From NCBI GenBank assembly GCA_009838035.1, contig VXSK01000002.1:351994-415993 (forward strand): a DNA stretch of 64,000 nt, read 5' to 3'. Origin of the DNA: Gammaproteobacteria bacterium. GTDB lineage: Bacteria; Pseudomonadota; Gammaproteobacteria; Steroidobacterales; Foliamicaceae. Both the position numbers and the translations under genes were made by a program. Below, piece by piece: positions 26,986 through 34,934 of this stretch (position 1 is the first letter of the stretch; every line of letters begins with the position of its first letter). The notes under the pieces were generated by a model. It was not told the DNA's origin. It was given only the letters and a program-made list of their open reading frames with translations, and searched no databases.

Positions 26986-29253
26986 TTGAAGGGTTCCCGC
27001 ATACCCGGTTTCTACCGCCTGACGCCGCGCGAGCGGGTGCAGACCGCGCTCGAACATGGCCTTTTGAGCGAAGCGGACTTCAAGGACCTGGCTCGGGGCC
27101 GCGCCAGTCTGGACGCCGCGCGTGCCGACCGGATGATCGAGAACGTGATCGGCGTGCTCGGACTGCCGGTGGGCCTCGGACTCAACTTCCTGATCAACGG
27201 CCGCGACTACGTTGCGCCGATGGCGGTGGAGGAACCGTCAGTCGTCGCCGCCCTGAGTTCCGCCGCCAAGCTGGTACGCGAAGCGGGCGGCTTTACGGCC
27301 GAAGCCGATGATCCGGTGCTGATAGGGCAGATCCAGGTGCTCAACGTGCCGGATCCGGCGCACGCTGCCGCCGATCTGCTGTCGAAGCGCGAGGAGATCA
27401 TCCGCCTGGCCAACAGCATTCATCCGCGCATGGTGGCGCGAGGCGGCGGCGTGGTCGATGTCGAAGTTCACCGGCGCCCCATGCCCGGCGGCGAGGGCGA
27501 AATGCTGGTCCTGCACCTGCTGGTCGATACCCGCGACGCCATGGGCGCGAACCTGGTCAACAGCATGTGCGAGGGCGTGTCGGCGCTGGTCGAGAGCATG
27601 AGCGGCGGGCAGGTGTTCATGCGCATCCTGTCGAATTTGAGCGATCGCGCCCTGGCCCGGGCGGAGGTCGTGATCCCGGTTGAGTTGCTGGGCGGCAAGG
27701 GGCAAAGCGGCGAGGACGTGCGCGACGGCATCGCCATGGCTGCCGAACTGGCCGCGGTCGATCCCTACCGCGCGGCGACACACAACAAGGGCATCATGAA
27801 CGGCGTCGATGCGGTTGCGCTCGCGACGGGCAACGACTGGCGGGCCCTGGAGGCCGGCGCGCATGCCTGGGCGGCGCGTCACGGCAACTACACGGCGCTC
27901 TCGAAGTGGTGGCGCGGCGAGGATGGGGCACTGTGCGGGCGCCTGGAGATGCCAATCAAGGTGGGCACGGTCGGGGGCTCGCTGGAAGCCAACCCGGCCA
28001 CACAACTGTTCCTGCGGATGATGCGGGTGGAGTCGGCCCAGGAACTCGCGCAGGTCATGGCCGCGGTCGGCCTGGCGCAGAACTTCTCGGCGCTGAGGGC
28101 GCTGGTTACCGAAGGCATTCAGGCCGGCCACATGACGCTGCATGCCCGCACAGTGGTCAAGGCCGCCGGCACGCCGCCGGAACTGTTCGACCAGGTGCTG
28201 GAGCGATTGATCGGCGAAGGCGACGTCAAGGTCTGGCGCGCGAGGGAAGTCCTGGGGGAGCTGGAAAGAAAACAGCACCTGCCGGCCCTGGACGAGGCGG
28301 CAATGGCCCGCCTGGGCGTGGCCGCGGGCAAGCTGATCCTGCTGGGCGAGCATGCCGCCGTGTTCGGGCAGCCGGCGCTGGCCTGTCCCGTTCCCCTGAA
28401 CGTGCGCGCACAGATCGACGACAGCGAGGAAGGCATCCAGTTGGCGATCCCGGGCTGGGGACTCGAATACCGCCTCTCGCACTCGCGCCGTCGCCGACCA
28501 TGGGAACGTTCGGCGCTGAAGATGCTCGAGGAACTGGGTCTGGCCGGCAAGTCGATGCGCATTTCCGTCTTCTCCGACCTGCCCCGCGGCGTCGGCCTGG
28601 GATCTTCGGCGGCGATGGCTGTCGCCATCATCCGGGCCCTGAACAAGCGCTTCGACCTGGACCTCAGCGTCGAGAGAATCAATGAAATAGCCTGGGCCTG
28701 CGAACAGTTTGCGCACGGGCGCGCGAGCGGCGTGGACAATGCCGTCTCCGCCTATGCAACCACCCTGCTCTACCGCAAGAACACGCCGCCGGAAATCCGG
28801 CCGGTCAAGGCGGGCGCCGACACGTATTTCGTGATCGGTATCAGCAGTGAGGAAAGCCTGACGGCCGTAACCGTCGAAAACGTCAGGACGGCACGCGACC
28901 GCAACCCGAGTGTTTATGACCGGATCTTCGAGGAGATCGGCGAACTCGTGGTCGAGGCCCGAAAGTGCCTGGAAGGCGGGCGCCTCGAAGAACTGGGCGA
29001 CCTGATGAACCTCAACCACGGCCTGCTCAACGGCCTGCAGCTCGCCACGCCGGAACTGGAACAGTTGATCGACGCCGCGCGCATGGGCGGAGCGCTGGGG
29101 GCCAAGCTGACCGGCGGCGGCGGCGGCGGGGCCATGCTTGCGCTGTGCGCAGAGAGCTGCCACACAGTCAAGGAATCGATCGAAAAGACCGGCGCGAGAA
29201 CCATCGCGCTGAAGCTTCCCGCGGGCGGAGGAGAGGTGGAACTGGTCCCGTGA
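26986..29253 (+). CDS. HMG-CoA reductase (class II) - mevalonate kinase fusion protein
   Basis: 755 residues from a TTG. Residues 1-425 are a class II HMG-CoA reductase with all four catalytic residues: Glu83 (MAVEEPSVV), Lys268 (THNKGIMNG), Asp284 (GNDWR) and His382 (GHMTLHAR), almost the same numbering as Pseudomonas mevalonii (83, 267, 283, 381 from memory), which supports this start. Residues about 445-755 are a GHMP kinase with Walker-like GKLILLGEHAAVFG (448-461), PRGVGLGSSAA (533-543), SGVDNAVS with catalytic Asp584, and KLTGGGGGGAM (707-717), a mevalonate kinase pattern. The linker is only about 20 residues. One polypeptide would therefore make mevalonate from HMG-CoA and phosphorylate it. 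Position 146, Asp in P. mevalonii where it fixes NADH use, is His here. The open frame upstream of 26986 runs under the receptor gene and is not conserved. The stop overlaps idi (GTGA). Confidence 0.93.
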   Translation: MKGSRIPGFYRLTPRERVQTALEHGLLSEADFKDLARGRASLDAARADRMIENVIGVLGLPVGLGLNFLINGRDYVAPMAVEEPSVVAALSSAAKLVREAGGFTAEADDPVLIGQIQVLNVPDPAHAAADLLSKREEIIRLANSIHPRMVARGGGVVDVEVHRRPMPGGEGEMLVLHLLVDTRDAMGANLVNSMCEGVSALVESMSGGQVFMRILSNLSDRALARAEVVIPVELLGGKGQSGEDVRDGIAMAAELAAVDPYRAATHNKGIMNGVDAVALATGNDWRALEAGAHAWAARHGNYTALSKWWRGEDGALCGRLEMPIKVGTVGGSLEANPATQLFLRMMRVESAQELAQVMAAVGLAQNFSALRALVTEGIQAGHMTLHARTVVKAAGTPPELFDQVLERLIGEGDVKVWRAREVLGELERKQHLPALDEAAMARLGVAAGKLILLGEHAAVFGQPALACPVPLNVRAQIDDSEEGIQLAIPGWGLEYRLSHSRRRRPWERSALKMLEELGLAGKSMRISVFSDLPRGVGLGSSAAMAVAIIRALNKRFDLDLSVERINEIAWACEQFAHGRASGVDNAVSAYATTLLYRKNTPPEIRPVKAGADTYFVIGISSEESLTAVTVENVRTARDRNPSVYDRIFEEIGELVVEARKCLEGGRLEELGDLMNLNHGLLNGLQLATPELEQLIDAARMGGALGAKLTGGGGGGAMLALCAESCHTVKESIEKTGARTIALKLPAGGGEVELVP

Positions 29254-29771
29254 ACGCGCCGGTCAACCTGGTGCTGGTGGACGCCGAGGACCGTGAAATC
29301 GGCGTCGCGGAGAAATTCCAATGCCACGAGGGCGATGGCCTTCTGCACCGCGCCTTTTCCGTTTTCGTCTACGGACCGGACGGTCGGGTCCTGCTCCAGC
29401 AGCGAAGCGCCGCCAAGCCGCTGTGGCCGATGTACTGGTCGAATGCCTGTTGCGGCCATCCCCTGCCGGGCGAGGACGTTCCGGCCGCTGCCGAGCGCCG
29501 CACGCACGAGGAACTGGGCATCTCCTGCAAGGCCCGGTTCCTGTACAAGTTCATCTATCAGGCCCGCTACTCCGCCGGCTACTCGGAACACGAGTTATGC
29601 CACGTATTCCAAAGCGACTACGACGGCGAACTGGCGCCCGACCCCGCCGAAATCGCCGCCTGGCGCTGGATCGCGCCGGACGAACTGACGCAGGAGATCG
29701 AACGCCACCCCGAACGCTTCACCCCCTGGATGAAGCTCGAATGGGCTGAAATCCTCCGCTACTCGGAGTGA
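29250..29771 (+). CDS. idi: Isopentenyl-diphosphate delta-isomerase, type 1
   Basis: 173 residues from a GTG that overlaps the stop of the fusion gene. Nudix-fold IDI1 residues are present: Cys67 in YWSNACCGHP, metal-binding His26, His33 and His70, the ERRTHEELG Nudix-like helix, and Glu113/Glu115 in YSEHELCHVF. It interconverts IPP and DMAPP, an isomerase a mevalonate-using cell requires. The 3' end overlaps the convergent fumC by 13 bases. Direct coupling to HMGR-MVK marks it as an isoprenoid operon. Confidence 0.95.
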   Translation: MNAPVNLVLVDAEDREIGVAEKFQCHEGDGLLHRAFSVFVYGPDGRVLLQQRSAAKPLWPMYWSNACCGHPLPGEDVPAAAERRTHEELGISCKARFLYKFIYQARYSAGYSEHELCHVFQSDYDGELAPDPAEIAAWRWIAPDELTQEIERHPERFTPWMKLEWAEILRYSE

Positions 29772-31144
29772 ATGCCGCCCCTGGTGAGCGTGACCGGGTT
29801 CAGGATGGCCTTGAGCTGCTCTTCGGACAGGTCGGTTTCCTCGACCGCCACTTCCAGGATCGGCCGCCCTTCCGCATAGGCCCGCTTGGCGATCGCCGCG
29901 GCCTTGTCGTAGCCGATCACCGGATTCAGCGCCGTCACCAGGACCGGGTTGCGCTCCAGCAGCTCCGCCAGGCGTTCCCTGTTGACGGTCAGGCCGGCAA
30001 TCGCCTTGTCGGCCAGCATCCGGCAGGCCGCCGAAAGGATCTGGATGCTCTCTAGCGCGTTGCGCGCGATCATCGGCAGCATCACGTTCAGCTGGAAGTT
30101 GCCCGCCTGGGCGCCCACGGTTATCGCCGCGTCGTTGCCGATCACCTGGGCCGCCACCTGCATGGCGGTTTCGCTGGCGACCGGATTGACCTTGCCCGGC
30201 ATGATGCTGGAGCCCGGCTGCAGCGCCGGCAGCGTGATCTCGCCGAGTCCGCCCAGCGGCCCCGAGTTCATCAGGCGCAGGTCGTTGGCGATCTTCATCA
30301 GCGCCACCGCCGTTACCTTGAGCTGGCCGGACAGCTCAACCATCGTGTCCTGCCCGGCGAGCGCCGCAAACCGGTTGCCGGCCGGCGTCAGATCGAGGCC
30401 GGTCTTTTCGCTGATCCAGCGGCAGGCCAGTCCCGACATCACCGGGTGGGCATTGACTCCCGTCCCGACTGCCGTTCCGCCCAGCGCCAGTTTGTTCAGC
30501 CTTAAATTGAGCACCTGCTCGAGCCGGGTCCGGCAGTCGCGCAATTGTGCCGCCCAGCCGCCGAATTCCTGACTGAGCGCCAGGGGCATCGCATCCATCA
30601 GGTGCGTGCGGCCGGTCTTGACGACACCCTCGAATTCCGCGGCGCGCTTTTCGATCGACCCCGCAAGGTGATCCAGCGCCGGCAGCAATCGCTCGTATAC
30701 CTCCAGGGCCGCGGAAAGATGCAGCGCCGACGGAATGACATCGTTGCTGCTCTGCCCTATGTTGACGTGATCATTGGGATGCACCCTGACCTCTTTGGAA
30801 CTGGCGGCGTTGGCGATCACTTCGTTCACGTTCATGTTGCTGCTGGTGCCCGATCCGGTCTGAAAGACGTCCACGGGGAAGTGTTCGTCGTGGATGCTGT
30901 GGGCAACGTGTTCCGCTGCCCTCATGATGGCGTTGGCTCGGGCCGAGTCCAGCAGGCCCAGCGTGCGATTGGCCGAAGCGCACGCCCCCTTGATCAGGCC
31001 CAGGGCGCGAATGAACGCGCGCGGCATCCTCTTGCCGCTGATCTGGAAGTTCTCCACGGCACGCTGGGTGCTGGCGCCCCAAAGCGCGTCGGACGGGACC
31101 TTGAGCGTTCCCATGCTGTCGCGTTCGGTTCTGAATTTTGGCAC
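29759..31144 (-). CDS. fumC: Class II fumarate hydratase
   Basis: 461 residues from a GTG at 31144. Conserved blocks: SGTSSNMNVNEV, PNDHVNIGQSSNDV, GRTHLMDAMP with the catalytic His, and the superfamily signature GSSIMPGKVNP. It hydrates fumarate to malate without an iron-sulfur cluster. Length fits the family (about 460-467). It is divergent from purB and convergent with idi. An AGGGG stretch lies about 8 bases before the GTG. Confidence 0.97.
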   Translation of the reverse strand: MPKFRTERDSMGTLKVPSDALWGASTQRAVENFQISGKRMPRAFIRALGLIKGACASANRTLGLLDSARANAIMRAAEHVAHSIHDEHFPVDVFQTGSGTSSNMNVNEVIANAASSKEVRVHPNDHVNIGQSSNDVIPSALHLSAALEVYERLLPALDHLAGSIEKRAAEFEGVVKTGRTHLMDAMPLALSQEFGGWAAQLRDCRTRLEQVLNLRLNKLALGGTAVGTGVNAHPVMSGLACRWISEKTGLDLTPAGNRFAALAGQDTMVELSGQLKVTAVALMKIANDLRLMNSGPLGGLGEITLPALQPGSSIMPGKVNPVASETAMQVAAQVIGNDAAITVGAQAGNFQLNVMLPMIARNALESIQILSAACRMLADKAIAGLTVNRERLAELLERNPVLVTALNPVIGYDKAAAIAKRAYAEGRPILEVAVEETDLSEEQLKAILNPVTLTRGGIHSE

Positions 31145-31181
31145 GAACTACCCCTGTTGCAGTATGATGCGCGCCTGCGAG

Positions 31182-31187
31182 TATAGC
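31182..31187 (+). promoter_or_regulatory. Possible -10 box for purB, overlapping one for fumC
   Basis: TATAGC, 11 bases before the purB ATG, with TTGCAG (31157-31162) 19 bases upstream as -35. On the opposite strand the same bases read TATACT (31180-31185), a -10 candidate for fumC. No Shine-Dalgarno precedes purB. Confidence 0.4.
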
Positions 31188-31198
31188 CGCCCCTCCCC

Positions 31199-32575
31199 AT
31201 GTCCCGGTATTCGAGCCCAGCGAATTCCTTATCCGCTCTAGGGCCGCTGGACGGGCGCTACGCTGAAGCCGTCCGCCCGCTCGCGGAATTGTTCTCCGAA
31301 CAGGGCCTGATCCTGTGGCGGCTCAAGGTCGAGCTCGCCTGGCTGCGGGCGCTTTGCGGCGAAGAAGCATTCGGCCCCGCACCTCCCCTGAGCAGCAGGG
31401 AAACGGCATTTCTGAACGCGCTGGAGCAGGATCTGGGGCCGCAGGCGGCGGAGCGCGTTAAGGAACTGGAACAGAAGACCCGGCACGACGTCAAGGCGGT
31501 GGAACTGTACCTGGCCGAACGCCTGCGCGAGCACGACTCGCTCTCCGACCGCATTCCGATGCTGCATTTCGCCTGCACAAGCTGGGACATCAACAGCAGC
31601 GCCTATGGGATCATGCTGGCAAGGGCCCGGTCCGAAGTCCTGGTCCCGGTGCTGGAAGCCCTGATCGGGCAGCTTCACTGCATGGCCCGCGAGCACGCCG
31701 GCCTGCCCATGCTGGCGCGCACCCACGGCCAGCCGGCCAGCCCCACGACGCTGGGCAAGGAACTGGCGGTATTCGTGCACCGGCTGAAGCGCCAGCTTGC
31801 CGTTTTCGGCGAAGTTCCGGCCATGGCCAAGTGCAGCGGCGCCACCGGCAACTACAACGCGCACTACGCGGCCTGTCCCGAGGTGGACTGGCCGGATTTC
31901 AGCCGCCGCTTTCTTTCGGGGCTGGGACTCGAGCAGAACCCGGTCACGACCCAGGTCGAACCGTACGACTGGGTGGCGGAATATTGCGACGCCCTGGCGC
32001 GCATCAACCGCATCCTGCTCGACCTCAGCCGGGATGCCTGGGCCTATATTTCGATGGGCTACTTCCGCCAGAAGGCGGTAGGTAGCGAAACGGGATCGTC
32101 CACCATGCCGCACAAGGTCAATCCCATCAACCTCGAAAATGCCGAAGGCAACCTGGGGCTGTCCAACGCCTTGCTGGGTCACTTTTCGGAAAAGCTCCCC
32201 GTGTCGCGCCTGCAGCGGGACCTCAGTGATTCCACGGTCCTGCGCAACCTGGGCGTCGCATTGGGACATGCGCTTGTGGCTTGGACGGAAGTGCAGAAAG
32301 GACTGGACAAGCTCTCGCCCGACGAGTCCAGAATGAGCGAGGACCTCGACTCCGCCTGGGAAACGCTGGCCGAGGCGGTGCAAACGGTAATGCGTGCCCA
32401 CGGCTGTGAGAACGCCTACGAACAACTTAAGAATATATCACGTAATCAGATAGTTACAAGAGATTCCTTACATTCTTATTTGATAAACGCAGAGCTGCCC
32501 GACGCAGCGCGTGAGGCGCTGCTCGCCCTGACTCCCGCGACTTACACGGGCATCGCGAAGAAACTGGCTGAGTGA
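31199..32575 (+). CDS. purB: Adenylosuccinate lyase
   Basis: 458 residues, the E. coli-type length. N-terminus SALGPLDGRYAEAV, middle KHDVKAVE-type block (TRHDVKAVELYL), catalytic His in LARTHGQPASPTT, and signature GSSTMPHKVNPINLENAEGN. It acts twice in purine synthesis (SAICAR to AICAR, adenylosuccinate to AMP). Codons at about residues 408-430 are strikingly AT-rich compared with the rest. Followed by mnmA 9 bases later on the same strand. Confidence 0.97.
   Translation: MSRYSSPANSLSALGPLDGRYAEAVRPLAELFSEQGLILWRLKVELAWLRALCGEEAFGPAPPLSSRETAFLNALEQDLGPQAAERVKELEQKTRHDVKAVELYLAERLREHDSLSDRIPMLHFACTSWDINSSAYGIMLARARSEVLVPVLEALIGQLHCMAREHAGLPMLARTHGQPASPTTLGKELAVFVHRLKRQLAVFGEVPAMAKCSGATGNYNAHYAACPEVDWPDFSRRFLSGLGLEQNPVTTQVEPYDWVAEYCDALARINRILLDLSRDAWAYISMGYFRQKAVGSETGSSTMPHKVNPINLENAEGNLGLSNALLGHFSEKLPVSRLQRDLSDSTVLRNLGVALGHALVAWTEVQKGLDKLSPDESRMSEDLDSAWETLAEAVQTVMRAHGCENAYEQLKNISRNQIVTRDSLHSYLINAELPDAAREALLALTPATYTGIAKKLAE
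32421..32488 (+). other. AT-rich codon island inside purB
   Basis: 50 of these 68 bases are A or T (counted by eye), in a gene and region that are clearly GC-rich. The frame and the protein alignment continue without a break through it. Codons such as AAT, ATA, TTA, AGA and TCT cluster here and are scarce elsewhere in the gene. Confidence 0.85.
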
Positions 32576-32584
32576 GGTTCTCCT

Positions 32585-33670
32585 GTGACGGGCACCGTCA
32601 TGGTGGCAATTTCCGGCGGAGTGGATTCCGCGGTGGCCGCCTTGCGCCTGATCGACGCGGGCCACCGGTTGGAAGCCCTGCACATGACCAACTGGGACGA
32701 GCCCGACGGCTCCTGCCCTGCCGCCGAAGACCTTGAGGCCGCCGCCGACGTGGCCGGCGAACTCGGCATCCCGCTTCACCACCTGAATTTCTCCGAGGAG
32801 TACCGGCGGGAAGTCTTCGAGGACATGCTGCGGGAATGTCGGGCGGGGCGTACGCCCAACCCCGACGTGGGCTGCAACCGGCGCATCAAGTTCGGGGCCT
32901 GCCTGAACCAGGCGCGCAGGCTGGGCGCCGAACGGCTGGCCACGGGCCATCACGCGCGCCTGGAGCACTCGGCATCCGGCACACGGCTATTGCGTGGAAA
33001 AGACCGCAACAAGGACCAGACGTATTTCCTGCACGCGGTTGACGGAAGCGCGCTCGGCGGCTGCCTGTTCCCGGTCGGCGACCTGGACAAGAACGAGGTG
33101 CGCGACATCGCGCATCGGCGCGGACTGCCGAACTACGCGCGCCCGGACAGCACCGGCATCTGCTTCGTAGGAGAACGATCCTTCCCGGAATTCATCTCGC
33201 GGCACCTGGCAATGCAAGCGGGGCCGATAGTCACGCTTGGCGGGAAACACGTGGGCGAACACCAGGGCTTGGCCGCCTATACCATCGGCCAGCGGCGGGG
33301 ACTGGGGCTTGGGGGGATGAAGGGCTGCGGCCCGGAACCCTGGCACGTCGTGCGCAAGGACCTGAGCGCCAATGCCCTGGTCGTGGCGCAGGGACACGAC
33401 CACCCCCTGTTGTTCAGCCGCATGATCACGGTGGGAAAGCTGAAGTGGGTAAGCGGCGCGCCGGATGGACTCCCGGGAGGCACGCGGTTGAGCGCCAAGA
33501 CCCGTTATCGCCAGGACGACGCCGACTGCGAGGCGCGACTGCTCGGTCGGGACCGCTGCCTGGTGCGCTTCGACAAGCCTCAGTGGGCGGTGACGCCGGG
33601 ACAGTACCTGGTGTTCTACGAGGGCGAGGAATGCCTGGGCGGCGGAGTAATCGAACGCGCCGAGGCTTGA
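32585..33670 (+). CDS. mnmA: tRNA-specific 2-thiouridylase MnmA
   Basis: 361 residues from a GTG at 32585 (an ATG five codons later is the alternative). PP-loop ATP motif SGGVDSAVAAL, catalytic Cys in NPDVGCNRRIKF, the second catalytic Cys in DSTGICFVGER, and the central GKHVGEHQGLAAYTIGQRRGLGLG. MnmA makes 2-thiouridine at the wobble position of Lys, Glu and Gln tRNAs; tRNA-Lys(TTT) encoded in this window is a substrate type. Probably co-transcribed with purB. Confidence 0.96.
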   Translation: MTGTVMVAISGGVDSAVAALRLIDAGHRLEALHMTNWDEPDGSCPAAEDLEAAADVAGELGIPLHHLNFSEEYRREVFEDMLRECRAGRTPNPDVGCNRRIKFGACLNQARRLGAERLATGHHARLEHSASGTRLLRGKDRNKDQTYFLHAVDGSALGGCLFPVGDLDKNEVRDIAHRRGLPNYARPDSTGICFVGERSFPEFISRHLAMQAGPIVTLGGKHVGEHQGLAAYTIGQRRGLGLGGMKGCGPEPWHVVRKDLSANALVVAQGHDHPLLFSRMITVGKLKWVSGAPDGLPGGTRLSAKTRYRQDDADCEARLLGRDRCLVRFDKPQWAVTPGQYLVFYEGEECLGGGVIERAEA

Positions 33671-33678
33671 CTTGGTAG

Positions 33679-33754
33679 GGAGGGCGTCCCGCCCTCCACG
33701 AAGGCGTCACCCGGGAGTGAGGGCGTCCCGCCCTTGGCGAAGCCGGGACGCCTT
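33679..33754. repeat. GC-rich hairpin repeat element after mnmA
   Basis: Two copies of a hairpin: GGAGGGCG-TCC-CGCCCTCC (33679-33697, 8-bp stem) and AGGGCG-TCC-CGCCCT (33720-33734, 6-bp stem). Larger inverted arms AAGGCGTC (33701-33708) and GACGCCTT (33747-33754) enclose the second. No run of T follows, so it is more like a REP-type dispersed element than a simple terminator, though it could end mnmA transcripts. Confidence 0.65.
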
Positions 33755-33786
33755 AGCTCCCAGGTCGAACTGTTAGCATTGGTCGA

Positions 33787-34503
33787 ATGCGAAACCGGCG
33801 GCCGCAAACACTTCTTGCAAGCGCACTCTTCGGCGTATGGGTTGCGTTCACTCTCGTGCTTTCGCCCGCCGGCGCCGCGGCAAACGAGGAGGCAATCGTG
33901 AACGCCGACTTCAACCCTCTGGCCGAACTCGGCCGGGAACGCCGCCGCCAGGTCCAGGTCCGTCAATCCTTAAAGGGCGCATTGGAACAGGTGCAGCCGG
34001 GAGACGACAGTCTCGCCGGCCTGTTCGAAGCCTGCGCCGACTACCTGGTTAACTCGATGGGTCGGCTCGACCTCACGGACATGAACATCCACGACTTGCT
34101 GAAGGAGCGCGTTCGCAAGGACAACGCGGAGGTTCACGAGGCGCTGCAAACACTCGCAAGCCGCCAGGAAAGAGCGAGAGCCGAAAATGCGCTGCTCGCT
34201 GAGACGCTTGACGCGTATCGCCAGGCGGACCGTGCCGATTTTGCCGTCCTGGACGAGGCGCTAAGGCACTACCACGCCGTAATGTCGGACTTGATGACGC
34301 CGCGCAAGAACCCCTTCAGCGACTACACCGATGTCCTGTTCACAATGGACGACTGGACCAATATCGCCGAGGTCAGCGCGGAAACCATTGCCACCGAAGA
34401 TCGCCTGTTCGACGAAGTCTCGGTGGCGGCGCCGGACACTCTGAAGCCGGACGCCTTCTCCGGCACGCACGGCATGCAACGGCCGCCTGTTTCGAACAAG
34501 TGA
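33787..34503 (+). CDS. Exported protein of unknown function
   Basis: 238 residues: signal peptide (MRNRRPQTLLASALFGVWV, cleavage near PAGAAA), then a mostly alpha-helical, charged periplasmic protein with SLAGLFEACADYLVNSMGRL, a coiled-coil-like segment (about 110-150) and a C-terminal DVLFTMDDWTNIAEVSAETI. No Cys pair, enzyme motif or known domain recognised. It stands alone between the hairpin repeat and the RNA-binding protein gene. Confidence 0.7.
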   Translation: MRNRRPQTLLASALFGVWVAFTLVLSPAGAAANEEAIVNADFNPLAELGRERRRQVQVRQSLKGALEQVQPGDDSLAGLFEACADYLVNSMGRLDLTDMNIHDLLKERVRKDNAEVHEALQTLASRQERARAENALLAETLDAYRQADRADFAVLDEALRHYHAVMSDLMTPRKNPFSDYTDVLFTMDDWTNIAEVSAETIATEDRLFDEVSVAAPDTLKPDAFSGTHGMQRPPVSNK

Positions 34504-34613
34504 TCCCTATCACGCCACTCTCGCGCTAGAATGTACGTTCCCGCAATTCTTGCGGGCCAACGGGTGCCCTGCGCACTAGCATGCAGGCGCCAACCAACTT
34601 ATTAGAAGGAATC

Positions 34614-34919
34614 ATGGGAAGAAAACTGTACGTAGGCAATCTGCCCTATTCAGCAACGGAAAGTTCCGTTACGGAGAAGTTCGCCGAGTCCGGGACCGTC
34701 GAGTCCTGCAAGCTGATCAGCGATCGTGACACGGGCCGCAGCAAGGGTTTCGGCTTTGTGGAAATGGCCACCGACGCCGAGGCCAAGGCGGCCATCGAGA
34801 ACCTGGACGGCTCCGACTATGACGGCCGCCCCATGAGGGTGAACGAAGCCAGGCCGCAGCAAAAGAGATCCGGCGGCCGGGATCGGGGTGGTTATGGCGG
34901 CGGCAGGTATCGCCACTGA
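34614..34919 (+). CDS. RRM-type RNA-binding protein
   Basis: 101 residues: one RNA recognition motif (about 3-80) with RNP2 (KLYVGNLP) and RNP1 (KGFGFVEM), and a short Gly/Arg-rich tail (SGGRDRGGYGGGRYRH). AGAAGGA lies 3 bases before the ATG at 34614, fixing this start over an upstream in-frame ATG. Bacterial and cyanobacterial proteins of this kind are often cold-induced RNA chaperones. Monocistronic. Confidence 0.92.
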   Translation: MGRKLYVGNLPYSATESSVTEKFAESGTVESCKLISDRDTGRSKGFGFVEMATDAEAKAAIENLDGSDYDGRPMRVNEARPQQKRSGGRDRGGYGGGRYRH

Positions 34920-34934
34920 CCTTTCCCCGATCCG

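Noticed and set aside
27238..29163. Long minus-strand open frame opposite the HMGR-MVK fusion
   Set aside because: Compositionally biased shadow; the plus strand carries all enzyme motifs.
33679..33697. Classical intrinsic terminator after mnmA
   Set aside because: The stem is strong but no T-run follows; kept as a repeat element instead.
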